A model generated the notes under the pieces. That model made no database searches. It was not told where the DNA came from and saw only the letters and a list, made by a program, of their open reading frames with translations. From assembly GCF_036320965.1 (NCBI RefSeq), contig NC_092235.1, forward strand, positions 26,325,476 through 26,389,475: a stretch of 64,000 bases of DNA, read 5' to 3'. The position numbers and the translations under genes are program-made. This document shows, piece after piece, positions 13,558 through 26,204 of the stretch. Position 1 is the first letter of the stretch. Each line of letters begins with the position of its first letter. Source of the DNA: Panulirus ornatus (Eukaryota > Arthropoda > Malacostraca > Decapoda > Palinuridae).

Positions 13558-13726
13558 AAGCTAGGATTTGTTCCATCTTTTCCTACTGTTTATTCTGTAT
13601 GCCTCTGATCGCTCCTCCTTCTGTCAGTTTTCTTTCATTTCCAGAAATGTCTTATTACTTACGTCTGCCAGTGTTGCCAGTGTTTCACCTGGTCTGCCAG
13701 TGTTGTACAGATCTGCCCCAATGTAC

Positions 13727-14122
13727 GGGTCTGGTGCCTGGCTGTTCACTGTACGGGTCTGGTGCCTGGCTGTCCACTGTACGGGTCTGGTGCCTGGCTG
13801 TCCACTGTACGGGTCTGGTGCCTGGCTGTCCACTGTACGGGTCTGGTGCCTGGCTGTCCACTGTACGGGTCTGGTGCCTGGCTGTCCACTGTACGGGTCT
13901 GGTGCCTGGCTGTTCACTGTACGGGTCTGGTGCCTGGCTGTCCACTGTACGGGTCTGGTGCTTGGCTGTCCACTGTACGGGTTTGGTGCCTGGCTGTCCA
14001 CTGTACGGGTCTGGTGCCTGGCTGTCCACTGTACGGGTCTGGTGCCTGGCTGTTCACTGTACGGGTCTGGTGCTTGGCTGTTCACTGTACGGGTCTGGTG
14101 CTTGGCTGTTCACTGTACGGGT
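13727..14122. repeat. 28-bp minisatellite, about 14 copies
   Basis: Unit GGGTCTGGTGCCTGGCTGTC then CACTGTAC, with TCC/TTC and GCC/GCT variants. It generates open frames on both strands that are not taken as genes. Confidence 0.95.
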
Positions 14123-14855
14123 GTTTGTTGCTGAATGTTGTTTTTGTTTATTTCAAGGGCTTTTGTTTGTTGGCAAAGAGGATGTGTTTGATGATGTGTG
14201 AGGTAGGGTCCAGTTTGGATATTTTCTAGTCTTTATTTTAACGTAATTGTTGAAAACAAATTGTTTTGTTTATGTACTGTTATGTTATTTATTTTTTCAA
14301 ATGTTCTATTTCGATTATTTTCAGATAATTTTCTGATTACATTCTATGGGAATTCATGATTACCTTTTGCATGAATTGTATGTGTGTAGTTGTTGACTGT
14401 GTGTGTGTGTTTGGCTCCTTAGAGATGGTTTCTACTTTTTGGTTCATGTTTGTTTGTGAGATGGCTTATGGATCGCTAACGTCTTGTATCTATTTAGCCA
14501 GACGGTGTCTGTCTACCGTCTGTCTGCCGTCTGTCTACCGACTGTCTTCGTGCTGTCTCGAATGGTGTGTGTGGCCGTTCCTTCCTGTGGCTTGGGTTGA
14601 CAGCACTGAAGAAGAACATGTTCGACCTGGAAGCCAGGCCAAGTGAGGCAGTCCTCAAGGAGAAGCAGGAGGAGGAAAATGGACGGTGCCGATGCTGAAG
14701 TACAGAGAAGATACACACAGCAAACATATCCCCGGACGGGGAAGGCATATATCCCAACTACAGACGAGGAGGTGTCCCGGGAAGAAGAAACATGGGACAC
14801 ATTTGGTTTACTGGGATCAACAGATCTCTTAAGAGATAACGCAGGCGTCTCTCAC

Positions 14856-14858
<3 letters not shown>

Positions 14859-14894
<36 letters not shown>
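14859..14894. repeat. (CA)n microsatellite
   Basis: A pure run. Confidence 0.95.
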
Positions 14895-14896
<2 letters not shown>

Positions 14897-15522
14897 TGTT
14901 CGCCTGGGGTATATATGTAAATGAGACAGTAGTAGAGCGTCATCAGCAAACAGCACCAGCAAGTCATTTTCTACCATACGTCAGTATATATGTATTCCAC
15001 GCCTGACTCCTTCCTTCATCCCCTGCTTTATCATCTCCGTCTCTTCCTCCATCTTGTTCTTCCTCGTTCCACTTCCTCACCGCCTCGTGAACATGCTGAG
15101 GTGCATGACTGTTTCAGGCACACGGGTGAGGGAGCTTTAGACATGAGAGGTTTGCTGTCTCTCATGACTTTATTAGTTTTGATTTCCGTGTTAGTGGGTC
15201 GGCAGTGATTTTCACGTCACACACATTGACGGAAGGAGTCCTTCCTACCTCCCCGCAGTCGGGTAATTTGCATATTACGCATTACCTCATGCACCAGTGA
15301 TTACGTTTTACATTTTCGTTTTTTTCTTTCTTTTTTCTTTTCATTCATCTTTTTTCATGTGAGTGATATTCATGTTCAGACTGGGAGACCAGGTCGCTCA
15401 TTACTGTCAATGTCAGTCGTTATGTTTCTGAAATGGTTGCCCCCAATTAACTAGATGTGTGACCCGGTGCGTGAAGTGTGTGATTTGGATCAGCGGTCGT
15501 TAACGGCCGCTTCACCTTCCTG

Positions 15523-15650
15523 GGGGACGACCCTCTGAGCACGAAGGTACGACCCTTGAGTACGACGGTACGACCCTCGAGCACGACGGTACTACTCTTG
15601 AGCACGACGTTACGACCCTTGAATACGACGGTACGACCCTTGGGCATACG
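15523..15650. repeat. 21-bp repeat family, second array, inverted
   Basis: Six or so units of the type GAGCACGACGGTACGACCCT, the reverse complement of the array at 3079-3560. Confidence 0.85.
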
Positions 15651-15658
15651 ATGGCCAG

Positions 15659-15754
15659 GCCTTTGACCTGACCCTTAAGCTCGGCCTTTGACCTGACCCT
15701 TAAGCTCGGCCTTTGATCTGACCCTTAAGCTCGGCCTTTGATCTGACCCTTAAG
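15659..15754. repeat. 25-bp tandem repeat, four copies
   Basis: GCCTTTGACCTGACCCTTAA then GCTCG, with ACCTGA or ATCTGA variants. It directly follows the 21-bp array. Confidence 0.9.
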
Positions 15755-15779
15755 TGGATGATAGCCCAGTGGGTCCAGC

Positions 15780-15793
15780 AGGTGTGTGTGTGT

Positions 15794-15823
<30 letters not shown>
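15780..15823. repeat. (GT)n-poly(G)
   Basis: A GT run passing into about 16 G. Confidence 0.94.
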
Positions 15824-15825
<2 letters not shown>

Positions 15826-16047
15826 CCTAGTAGTGGAGCGGTGGGCGGAGCGTCAGCTGTGTGTGGAGACAAGAGGTGGTGTGGACCCCCGTCGTATGGA
15901 TCTGTGTTGCTGCCACTGCATGCGCCGCGTCTGTAAGTGCGGTCGTCCTAAAGCATTCCGTCACGTCCCAGGCCTTGGCTCCGCCGCTGTCTCTCCCGCT
16001 CCTCGTTGTTTATGTGCGTCGTGTACAATGTGCGTAATGTCTTTTAT

Positions 16048-16093
16048 AGCGAAGGTCCTCCTCCTCCTCCTCCTCCTCCTCCTCCTCCTCCTC
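16048..16093. repeat. (CTC)n microsatellite
   Basis: Fifteen trinucleotide units. Confidence 0.95.
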
Positions 16094-16392
16094 CCGCCAC
16101 CGCCCCTCAACACTGCCGTTACTGCTGTGTTGGCCAGACATGAGTGTTACCTGCAGAGTCCGGGTTGCGTCTGACCTTACCGTAGCTCACGTACGTCTTA
16201 CTGTGGTTACTGAGGCACCTCTCTACCCCCACAGCTCGGTTTGCGGTCCTGCTCTTGCCTCGTCCCCCCAGAGATCACACGTCTGTGTAACCTGTGGTGT
16301 TTTCTGTGAAGGGTTGGCGGAGGCAAGCGGCGGGCACAGACGTCTGTGGTTGAGAGCCTGTGAGTCTGGGAGCGTGAAGGAACTTCTGTGGG

Positions 16393-16394
<2 letters not shown>

Positions 16395-16453
<59 letters not shown>
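16395..16453. repeat. (CA)n microsatellite
   Basis: A pure run. Confidence 0.96.
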
Positions 16454-16456
<3 letters not shown>

Positions 16457-16871
16457 TAGGACCTCTTTTCAGGGAATTAAGGATCTCCAGTTTCACTTGG
16501 CGCGCTACCTAGTCCTGACGGAGGGATAAGGCTGGGGGCATTACCGTGTTATAACCGCAGGTATGGACGGGAATCGCGGGGTGTCTTATAGGCGACATGA
16601 GCCTCTTGGTCGTCGTGGAGGACGCCTGACGTGCCGACCAAAGTGTTAGGAGGAGAGACAAGATCGTATACTTTGGTCCTATGTTGGGTCATGTTCCTGA
16701 AGTGACCATATGTGCCAGGTTTTCCTGAAGTATATCCTGAAGTATATCCATGAAACATAATGATAATAATCCTCTTCCAGAAGTATATTGTAAACATCAT
16801 CCTTCCTGTGTTTATGTATGTATGTGGTGAGGAATCTTCCATTGTTGACACGTTCAGGCAGCTGGGGGTTC

Positions 16872-16872
<1 letters not shown>

Positions 16873-16950
<78 letters not shown>
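16873..16950. repeat. (CT)n microsatellite
   Basis: A pure run of about 39 units. Confidence 0.97.
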
Positions 16951-16953
<3 letters not shown>

Positions 16954-17655
16954 CCTGTGACTCGTGAGCGTCCCCCAGGGTGGATGTCCGCGGGTGTTTC
17001 ACGAACTTCCCCCGTGGCCTCGCCTGTCATGCGTGTCAACTGGATGTCATTTGGAATCGGTCGACTTCCTCCTTGTCAGACATGACTTGTCACTGAACGT
17101 CACGTAATTCATGTCTAACGACAAGACTCGTGACGAGGGAGGATGTTTCACTTCGGTCTTACATGTTTACGTTGACGTCTGTTGAATGGTTCGTTAAGCT
17201 GCGATCGTTAGCCGTATTTTTCGTAGTACTAGCAGGTTCGGCCCTCTGTTTCGCAGCTCGTGTAGAGGGTCCAGAAATTACGTAACACGTATGCCGAAGG
17301 CTCACTCGAGTACAGACGCTGACCAGCTGGCTATTGGCCGTTGTACTTGGACTTGCACCGAGCTGACTCTCCCACAGCATCGGAGAACGGCGGAATGACT
17401 TTCTTCGGTGGTATGACCACTCACCCTTACCCTTTTCGTCTTCATGCCACCCATATCGCCAATACAACCTTCCTACTCACCCGTAACATATTTTACCGAG
17501 ACTTTATCACCGCAGGAGAACTAGCAATGTATATCGTACCAGGAAATGGTTGAATTATTGACAGGTATGTATGGTCGTAATTCGTTATGCGTCTGACAAC
17601 TTTCTTGACGTGTCCACTGCGAGCGGAGAGACAGCCAACTATTTATGGCATTGGC

Positions 17656-17706
<51 letters not shown>

Positions 17707-17727
17707 TATTATTATTATTATTATTAT
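17656..17727. repeat. (ATT)n microsatellite
   Basis: One C interruption near 17703. Confidence 0.95.
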
Positions 17728-18110
17728 GAAAAGTGAGTTTGATTGTATAATATGAATCTTCCTGTGTGTGGGATATTCCTTAAATGTACGAGTGTACATT
17801 AAAGTGAAGAGAGAATGGATGGGTGGAATAAAGATATTACAGTAATAACTGGGAAAGGGAATTGATATCTAGGTGGCCGAGAAGACCCGCAGATGGTGTT
17901 CACAGCTGGTGTCTGTGTACGTGTCAGCCGAAGTCAGACGTGCCACAGCTGGCACAGACGGGCTCAACCCACGATTACCGTGGTGAGGGAGGGGAGGGGG
18001 GGTGCTGGGCTGTGGTACGTGGGCACGGCTGACAGTACGATAACCAGACGCCCCCCTCCCCCCTCCCCAACACCATAGGACCAACAGGAAGATAAAAAAA
18101 AAAAAAACGC

Positions 18111-18114
<4 letters not shown>

Positions 18115-18143
<29 letters not shown>

Positions 18144-18262
18144 TCCAGGAAAGGTTGGTAATTGAATGGAATCTTCTGAACTGTGGTCTTGTGGGGCGGT
18201 TATCAAGGCTTGTGGATAAGAGATGGTTTGGGTAGTAGGTTAACCCTCCTCTGGTTTTAAGA

Positions 18263-18307
<45 letters not shown>
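18115..18307. repeat. (GT)n runs at 18115-18140 and 18266-18307
   Basis: Two GT runs separated by unique sequence; a poly(A) of 13 precedes the first. Confidence 0.94.
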
Positions 18308-18308
<1 letters not shown>

Positions 18309-18642
18309 TGTGGACAGACCCAGCACTGGGCGTCAGCAGGTCTCTATCATTGATCATATGTAATAATATCCCCTTTTTTTCTCTTGTCTATTTCAGGTAA
18401 ATGATGGTGGCTTGTGGCGCCGGCTGGGAGAGCGGAGGTAAGTGAGACAGACAGACAGACAGACGGACGGACACGCTCCACCTGTGTGCCTGGCGAGGTG
18501 TGCAGTAATGTGCATGCACTCACACGCGCCTCGCTTGGCACGCTGGAGGGCCTCGCTGGCACTGGGAGGGACGTGCCACAGTGAGTGCCTAGCCTTGATC
18601 ACGTGCTGGGGATGGGAGGGAGCACCACACACACACACACCC

Positions 18643-18674
18643 TCCCTCCCTCCCTCCCTCCCTCCCTCCCTCCC
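18643..18674. repeat. (CCCT)n microsatellite
   Basis: Eight units of TCCC. Confidence 0.94.
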
Positions 18675-18868
18675 AACCCCCACCACACCGGGGGTGGGGA
18701 GGATGGGTCCTCAGACGGGCGGGGTGCGGGGGTAGAGGAGTGCCCCAGTAACAACTGTGAAGTGCGGGGGTTGAGGACATGGGGACGAGTTGGCCCAGCA
18801 TGGTCCTGCATGACATGGTGACCACGAGGGAACGCCATGCAACACACAGCAGAGGACACACACCTGCT

Positions 18869-18977
18869 GTGATAGGTGAGGCTGTGGTGTGATAGGTGAA
18901 GCTGGGGTGTGATAGGTGAGGCTGGGGTGTGATAGGTGAGGCTGGGGTGTGATAGGTGAGGCTGGTGTGATAGGTGG
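18869..18977. repeat. 20-bp tandem repeat, about 5.5 copies
   Basis: Unit GATAGGTGAGGCTGGGGTGT with minor changes. Confidence 0.92.
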
Positions 18978-19985
18978 GGGTGGAGAGCAGGAAAGACAAT
19001 TTTTTTTAATCATAATTTCAGCGACCATAAACGCTGGCGAAGGACGCTAGCTGTTGATCAACCCAAAGGAAACAAATTTCAGGACGTGTGTGTGTGTGTG
19101 TTTGTGTTATTGTCATGTGTTTAGTACATTTGATTATTGATTATTGTTAAAGAATGTATGTGTGTGGTAGTGTGGGCCTCGACGTTATATAGCGTCTGCC
19201 ACTGTGGTATAGCAGTACTACTGAAGCAGACCTTGCCCTACATAGGCCTGGGTAACGTCTTTCCTCCATGATCTTCCTCTCTGTTGTTTTCTCATCATTG
19301 GACTCCTCACAGCAAGAAAATTTCGCCGTTTACGTGATCTAATTATATCAAGAATTGTGAAAGTCAAGACAGTGTGTGTCTGTCGTGAGGCTTCTGGACT
19401 TTCCAAGAGGAGAACAATAACATTAGATGTGAGGGACGGAATTGGTGTTGTTGATCATCTCTGTACTGGGGCTTCTGTTTTTTTTTTTTTTGTGTGTGTG
19501 TGTGTGTTCTTGGTCTTTGTGAAGGTTTAAGTGAGCCTAACCCACCACAGGTAGGTGCTGAGTATGGTCTGATGAGGGCTAGTCGTGCACGAGGGAAATT
19601 ATGCTTAATGTTACGTAAATATGAAACGTGAATATCTTTGTTGTGTGTTGCCAAGATGTTTTGCTTTGCGTACCAATGTGTTTTTGTCCATTACTGATTA
19701 CTACCGCCACAAAGGTCATTTTCTTCGCGTGTTTTGCCAATGGCTTACTGTCCGTAAGGGTAAGGTTGTGGGGGTGTGGGGGATGAGACGCGACTGAACC
19801 CAAAGAGTCGTTGATGGTGGGGGGGAGGGGGGGTGATGGGGCGCGGGGGTTGCCCGCGTGTGTGTGCGTTTTATACCCGTCCTTAGTCGACCCCCTCCCC
19901 CCTCCCCCTCCCCGGGTCACGCCCCCAGGGGGCGGGTCAGAGCCTGCGCCGGTTAGTCAGACGTGGTCTCCCCGGCGGCGCCCCG

Positions 19986-20209
19986 TGACGTCATAGTGGG
20001 GTGCGGGCGGGGCGCGCGGCGTGACGTCATGGTGCAGGCAGGGCGCTGGGCATGACGTCACGGGGGGAGGGGGGTACAGGATGCGCCCTGTGATGTCACG
20101 GAGTGGTTTGGGGGAAAGGGGGGGGCTGGGGTGTCAGAGCCCCCGGATGTGACATCACACGAGGCGTGATGTCACGAAATAGGCGGGAAGCGGGCGTGAG
20201 GTGACATCA
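19986..20209. promoter_or_regulatory. Cluster of seven CRE-like sites in GC-rich DNA
   Basis: TGACGTCA at 19986, 20022 and 20053; TGATGTCA at 20091 and 20167; TGACATCA at 20150 and 20202. Spacing is mostly 31-38 bp, in a GC-rich setting with GGGCGGGGCG. CREB/ATF and bZIP proteins bind the full palindrome. It may be a GC-rich promoter or a decayed minisatellite whose unit carries the site; no gene start is visible next to it. Confidence 0.45.
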
Positions 20210-20240
20210 TGGATGGGACTTCGAATAGGGAAAGGCCCAC

Positions 20241-20242
<2 letters not shown>

Positions 20243-20314
<72 letters not shown>
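20243..20314. repeat. (CT)n microsatellite
   Basis: A pure run directly downstream of the CRE-like cluster. Confidence 0.97.
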
Positions 20315-20318
<4 letters not shown>

Positions 20319-20596
20319 GTCAGCGGCACCAGCAGCAGGCGGGGTCGTGCCCCACGCGGGCTGGGAATCATCCAAGCTAGGTGCAGGGAACAGTAGATGA
20401 GGCGATGTACTCCATCTTGTAGTTGTGGCCTTGTGTGCAACGACCCTTGTCGTCCAACCCTCTCCCAGTTTTCTTTGTCGCGTTTTCTCCGACCTCTTGA
20501 GTGATGGGTCAAGGGGAGACTTGAGGTAATTATTGTGTTGAGCGATACATGCGAGCCAGACGCTCATAACTACCCCGGGTAGGGCTACTGACTCCA

Positions 20597-20608
20597 ATAT
20601 ATATATAT

Positions 20609-20666
<58 letters not shown>

Positions 20667-20692
20667 ATATATATATAATATATATATATATA
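20597..20692. repeat. (AT)n microsatellite
   Basis: Interrupted by AA at three regular points. Confidence 0.95.
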
Positions 20693-20871
20693 CATTCAGG
20701 GTTGTTGGGCTTAGAGTATATACATTCCAAGCTATACACACTATATCCCCGATGGCCCCTATTGTGTGGGGGTGGGGTGGGGGGGAAGGGAGGGGCTAGT
20801 TAGGTAGGCAATGAAAATAGCAAACGGGATAGAAGTTAGAGGGAGAGAGGGATGGGCTGTGTTGATAGCAG

Positions 20872-20872
<1 letters not shown>

Positions 20873-20910
<38 letters not shown>
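20873..20910. repeat. (GA)n microsatellite
   Basis: A pure run. Confidence 0.95.
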
Positions 20911-20912
<2 letters not shown>

Positions 20913-21077
20913 GGGCTGTGGTAGATATACCCTAGTTATGATTTGAGTCGATATTTAGTAAAAGAAAAAGAAAACTTTCTTTTTTTTTGTAATGGTGGTT
21001 TGTGGTGCAGTTATTGTAGTGGGTGGCCAGCAGTGCCTGCTGATCCTGGCGTCACTGATGATGGTGGCAGTGATGGT

Positions 21078-24000
21078 GGTGGTGGTTGGCCAGGGTGAGC
21101 AGGGGTGTACAGGTGGTGGTTGGCTAGGGTGAGCAGGGGTGTACAGGGTGGTGGTTGGCCAGGGTGAGCAGGGGTGTACAGGTGGTGGTTGGCCAGGGTG
21201 AGCAGGGGTGTACAGGTGGTGGTTGGCCAGGGTGAGCAGGGGTGTACAGGTGGTGGTTGGCCAGGGTGAGCAGGGGTGTACAGGGTGGTGGTTGGCCAGG
21301 GTGAGCAGGGGTGTACAGGGTGGTGGTTGGCCAGGGTGAGCAGGGGTGTACAGGTGGTGGTTGGCCAGGGTGAGCAGGGGTGTACAGGTGGTGGTTGGCC
21401 AGGGTGAGCAGGGGTGTACAGGGTGGTGGTTGGCCAGGGTGAGCAGGGGTGTACAGGGTGGTGGTTGGCCAGGGTGAGCAGGGGTGTACAGGTGGTGGTT
21501 GGCCAGGGTGAGCAGGGGTGTACAGGGTGGTGGTTGGCTAGGGTGAGCAGGGGTGTACAGGTGGTGGTTGGCCAGGGTGAGCAGGGGTGTACAGGTGGTG
21601 GTTGGCCAGGGTGAGCAGGGGTGTACAGGGTGGTGGTTGGCCAGGGTGAGCAGGGGTGTACAGGGTGGTGGTTGGCCAGGGTGAGCAGGGGTGTACAGGT
21701 GGTGGTTGGCCAGGGTGAGCAGGGGTGTACAGGTGGTGGTTGGCCAGGGTGAGCAGGGGTGTACAGGTGGTGGTTGGCCAGGGTGAGCAGGGGTGTACAG
21801 GTGGTGGTTGGCCAGGGTGAGCAGGGGTGTACAGGTGGTGGTTGGCCAGGGTGAGCAGGGGTGTACAGGTGGTGGTTGGCCAGGGTGAGCAGGGGTGTAC
21901 AGGTGGTGGTTGGCTAGGGTGAGCAGGGGTGTACAGGTGGTGGTTGGCCAGGGTGAGCAGGGGTGTACAGGTGGTGGTTGGCCAGGGTGAGCAGGGGTGT
22001 ACAGGTGGTGGTTGGCCAGGGTGAGCAGGGGTGTACAGGGTGGTGGTTGGCCAGGGTGAGCAGGGGTGTACAGGTGGTGGTTGGCCAGGGTGAGCAGGGG
22101 TGTACAGGTGGTGGTTGGCCAGGGTGAGCAGGGGTGTACAGGTGGTGGTTGGCCAGGGTGAGCAGGGGTGTACAGGTGGTGGTTGGCCAGGGTGAGCAGG
22201 GGTGTACAGGTGGTGGTTGGCCAGGGTGAGCAGGGGTGTACAGGTGGTGGTTGGCCAGGGTGAGCAGGGGTGTACAGGTGGTGGTTGGCTAGGGTGAGCA
22301 GGGGTGTACAGGTGGTGGTTGGCTAGGGTGAGCAGGGGTGTACAGGGTGGTGTTGGCCAGGGTGAGCAGGGGTGTACAGGTGGTGGTTGGCCAGGGTGAG
22401 CAGGGGTGTACAGGTGGTGGTTGGCCAGGGTGAGCAGGGGTGTACAGGTGGTGGTTGGCCAGGGTGAGCAGGGGTGTACAGGTGGTGGTTGGCCAGGGTG
22501 AGCAGGGGTGTACAGGTGGTGGTTGGCTAGGGTGAGCAGGGGTGTACAGGTGGTGGTTGGCCAGGGTGAGCAGGGGTGTACAGGTGGTGGTTGGCTAGGG
22601 TGAGCAGGGGTGTACAGGTGGTGGTTGGCCAGGGTGAGCAGGGGTGTACAGGGTGGTGGTTGGCCAGGGTGAGCAGGGGTGTACAGGTGGTGGTTGGCTA
22701 GGGTGAGCAGGGGTGTACAGGGTGGTGGTTGGCTAGGGTGAGCAGGGGTGTACAGGGTGGTGGTTGGCCAGGGTGAGCAGGGGTGTACAGGGTGGTGGTT
22801 GGCCAGGGTGAGCAGGGGTGTACAGGTGGTGGTTGGCCAGGGTGAGCAGGGGTGTACAGGTGGTGGTTGGCCAGGGTGAGCAGGGGTGTACAGGTGGTGG
22901 TTGGCCAGGGTGAGCAGGGGTGTACAGGTGGTGGTTGGCCAGGGTGAGCAGGGGTGTACAGGTGGTGGTTGGCCAGGGTGAGCAGGGGTGTACAGGTGGT
23001 GGTTGGCCAGGGTGAGCAGGGGTGTACAGGTGGTGGTTGGCCAGGGTGAGCAGGGGTGTACAGGTGGTGGTTGGCCAGGGTGAGCAGGGGTGTACAGGTG
23101 GTGGTTGGCTAGGGTGAGCAGGGGTGTACAGGTGGTGGTTGGCCAGGGTGAGCAGGGGTGTACAGGGTGGTGGTTGGCCAGGGTGAGCAGGGGTGTACAG
23201 GTGGTGGTTGGCTAGGGTGAGCAGGGGTGTACAGGTGGTGGTTGGCTAGGGTGAGCAGGGGTGTACAGGTGGTGGTTGGCCAGGGTGAGCAGGGGTGTAC
23301 AGGTGGTGGTTGGCCAGGGTGAGCAGGGGTGTACAGGTGGTGGTTGGCCAGGGTGAGCAGGGGTGTACAGGTGGTGGTTGGCCAGGGTGAGCAGGGGTGT
23401 ACAGGTGGTGGTTGGCCAGGGTGAGCAGGGGTGTACAGGTGGTGGTTGGCCAGGGTGAGCAGGGGTGTACAGGTGGTGGTTGGCCAGGGTGAGCAGGGGT
23501 GTACAGGTGGTGGTTGGCCAGGGTGAGCAGGGGTGTACAGGGTGGTGGTTGGCCAGGGTGAGCAGGGGTGTACAGGTGGTGGTTGGCCAGGGTGAGCAGG
23601 GGTGTACAGGTGGTGGTTGGCCAGGGTGAGCAGGGGTGTACAGGTGGTGGTTGGCTAGGGTGAGCAGGGGTGTACAGGTGGTGGTTGGCTAGGGTGAGCA
23701 GGGGTGTACAGGTGGTGGTTGGCCAGGGTGAGCAGGGGTGTACAGGTGGTGGTTGGCCAGGGTGAGCAGGGGTGTACAGGTGGTGGTTGGCCAGGGTGAG
23801 CAGGGGTGTACAGGTGGTGGTTGGCCAGGGTGAGCAGGGGTGTACAGGTGGTGGTTGGCCAGGGTGAGCAGGGGTGTACAGGTGGTGGTTGGCCAGGGTG
23901 AGCAGGGGTGTACAGGTGGTGGTTGGCCAGGGTGAGCAGGGGTGTACAGGTGGTGGTTGGCTAGGGTGAGCAGGGGTGTACAGGTGGTGGTTGGCCAGGG

Positions 24001-24847
24001 TGAGCAGGGGTGTACAGGGTGGTGGTTGGCTAGGGTGAGCAGGGGTGTACAGGTGGTGGTTGGCCAGGGTGAGCAGGGGTGTACAGGTGGTGGTTGGCCA
24101 GGGTGAGCAGGGGTGTACAGGTGGTGGTTGGCCAGGGTGAGCAGGGTGGTGGTTGGCCAGGGTGAGCAGGGGTGTACAGGTGGTGGTTGGCCAGGGTGAG
24201 CAGGGGTGTACAGGTGGTGGTTGGCCAGGGTGAGCAGGGGTGTACAGGGTGGTGGTTGGCTAGGGTGAGCAGGGGTGTACAGGTGGTGGTTGGCCAGGGT
24301 GAGCAGGGGTGTACAGGTGGTGGTTGGCCAGGGTGAGCAGGGGTGTACAGGGTGGTGGTTGGCCAGGGTGAGCAGGGGTGTACAGGGTGGTGGTTGGCCA
24401 GGGTGAGCAGGGGTGTACAGGTGGTGGTTGGCCAGGGTGAGCAGGGGTGTACAGGGTGGTGGTTGGCCAGGGTGAGCAGGGGTGTACAGGTGGTGGTTGG
24501 CTAGGGTGAGCAGGGGTGTACAGGGTGGTGGTTGGCCAGGTGAGCAGGGGTGTACAGGGTGGTGTTGGCCAGGGTGAGCAGGGGTGTACAGGTGGTGGTT
24601 GGCCAGGGTGAGCAGGGGTGTACAGGGTGGTGGTTGGCCAGGATGAGCAGGGGTGTACAGGGTGGTGGTTGGCCAGGGTGAGCAGGGGTGTACAGGGTGG
24701 TGGTTGGCTAGGGTGAGCAGGGGTGTACAGGGTGGTGGTTGGCTAGGGTGAGCAGGGGTGTACAGGGTGGTGGTTGGCTAGGGTGAGCAGGGGTGTACAG
24801 GGTGGTGGTTGGCCAGGGTGAGCAGGGGTGTACAGGGTGGTGGTTGG
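21078..24847. repeat. Large G-rich minisatellite, 34/35-bp unit, about 110 copies
   Basis: The unit starts GGTGGTGGTTGGCCAGGGTG and ends AGCAGGGGTGTACA. Two main variant axes are seen: GGCCAGGG versus GGCTAGGG, and one extra G after TACA giving 35 bp. One unit near 24144 lacks the TGTACA part. GGTGGTGGTTGG has four GG runs with 1-2-base loops, so every unit can in principle form a two-tetrad G-quadruplex. Codon frames across it are artefacts of the repeat. Confidence 0.97.
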
Positions 24848-25640
24848 TAAGGTTCATGATTCATGAGGACGCTGGGTAGATCATGAGAGGACACGTACCA
24901 CTCATGCATGAACATACAATCATCGGGAATTATTAAAGGTAATTTGGGCTTTGCTGGGAGGCAGAATTACGAGCTGTGAACACCAGGGGTGTGCTAGAGG
25001 GCAAGTGTGTGTGTGTGTGTGTCTGCGTGGAAGTTGGTGTCATGTGAGAGAGAGGGTGTAGGATGAGGGGATGGGGTTGACACACTAGGGTTGGGGGTAA
25101 TGGGGTCAAGTGTCGGGGGTGAGCGAGGGCGGTGTCATGGTATGGAGGGCAACGTGGATCCTCTCCTCTCTGCTCAGCTCGTTACGGACACAAGCAGGAC
25201 GCCGGCGCTCCCCGGCTGGTGTGGGAAAGCCTCAAGTGTGCCATTTAACCCTGGCTTCCGGGGGGTTGGGGGGGGTCTTTAACCCACGACTGGAGTCCTT
25301 AAAAGGAAAAGAACAAGAAATTCCTTAAGAGGCCGTGTGAGTGTACGTACTCGACTTGCCCACTCAGCATGAGGAGGGGCGCGCGTGGGCCGCACACCCA
25401 ACAACAGTTTGACTGATCACACCAGCAACAAAGCAACAGTGTCAAGACACGCCGAGCTCCCTCCCTCACCACCATAAACTGGACGGAGATATTCCGCTGG
25501 AAGTGTACGGCATCTCTCGCCAGGATGGATCAGATTTTTTTTTTTTATTTGTTGTATAAACGTCCCGTTTGTGGTCTGTGAAGGTAGTTAATTTAATGGA
25601 CGCATAACTTGACTTAATTTCCCTATTTTTTGGAACAGTT

Positions 25641-25712
25641 TCATCATTATCATGATCATTATCATTATCATCATTATCATTATCATTATCATCATCATGA
25701 TCATCATCATCA
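25641..25712. repeat. (ATC/ATT)n microsatellite
   Basis: Imperfect TCATTATCATTATCATCA run. Confidence 0.92.
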
Positions 25713-25906
25713 GGGTGGGGTGGCGGGCCATGTCCTAGGATACGGGACCACCTTCACCTGGAGGAGTACAGGTCAAGAGGTCATGCCCCTGGCGCACTGC
25801 CCCCGCCACATGACACGCCCGACGAGGGCATTCCCGGGGAGCCCTTGGTCGGACGTCCTTGGGCCCGAGGTCTCGTTCTCCAGGGGCTCTAGTCTGCCTC
25901 TCTCTT

Positions 25907-26160
25907 GGGCCCCGTAGTAGGGCATCCATGGCCCCTTAATGTGGCTCTCTTGGGCTCCTTAGTAGGGCATCCATGGCCCCTTAGTGTGGCTCTCGTGGGC
26001 CCCTTAATAGGGCATCCATGGCCCCTTAGTGTGGCTCTCTTGGGCCCCTTAGTAGGGCATCCATGGCCCCTTAGTGTGGCTCTCTTGGGCCCCTTAGTAG
26101 GGCATCCATGGCCCCTTAGTGTGGCTCTCTTGGACCCCGTAGTGGGGCATCCATGGGCCT
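25907..26160. repeat. 45-bp tandem repeat, about 5.5 copies
   Basis: Unit TAGTAGGGCATCCATGGCCC then CTTAGTGTGGCTCTCTTGGG and CCCCT, with few substitutions. Confidence 0.93.
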
Positions 26161-26204
26161 CTGGTCAGTTCCCTACATACAGACGCTAAGACAACCCCTG
26201 GTGA

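Larger units (their letters stand above)
11980..20600. other. No gene supported; repeats and unique DNA alternate
   Basis: The unique stretches (for example 12330-13140, 14125-14855, 14895-15520, 16955-17650, 18980-19980) show no recognisable coding exon. A 70-codon frame at 17341-17553 is free of low complexity but matches nothing I know. Confidence 0.35.

Noticed and set aside
13527..14229. Frames over the 28-bp array (STVRVWCLAVHCTG and QTRTVDSQAP types)
   Set aside because: Open in several frames on both strands because of the repeat; no other coding evidence.
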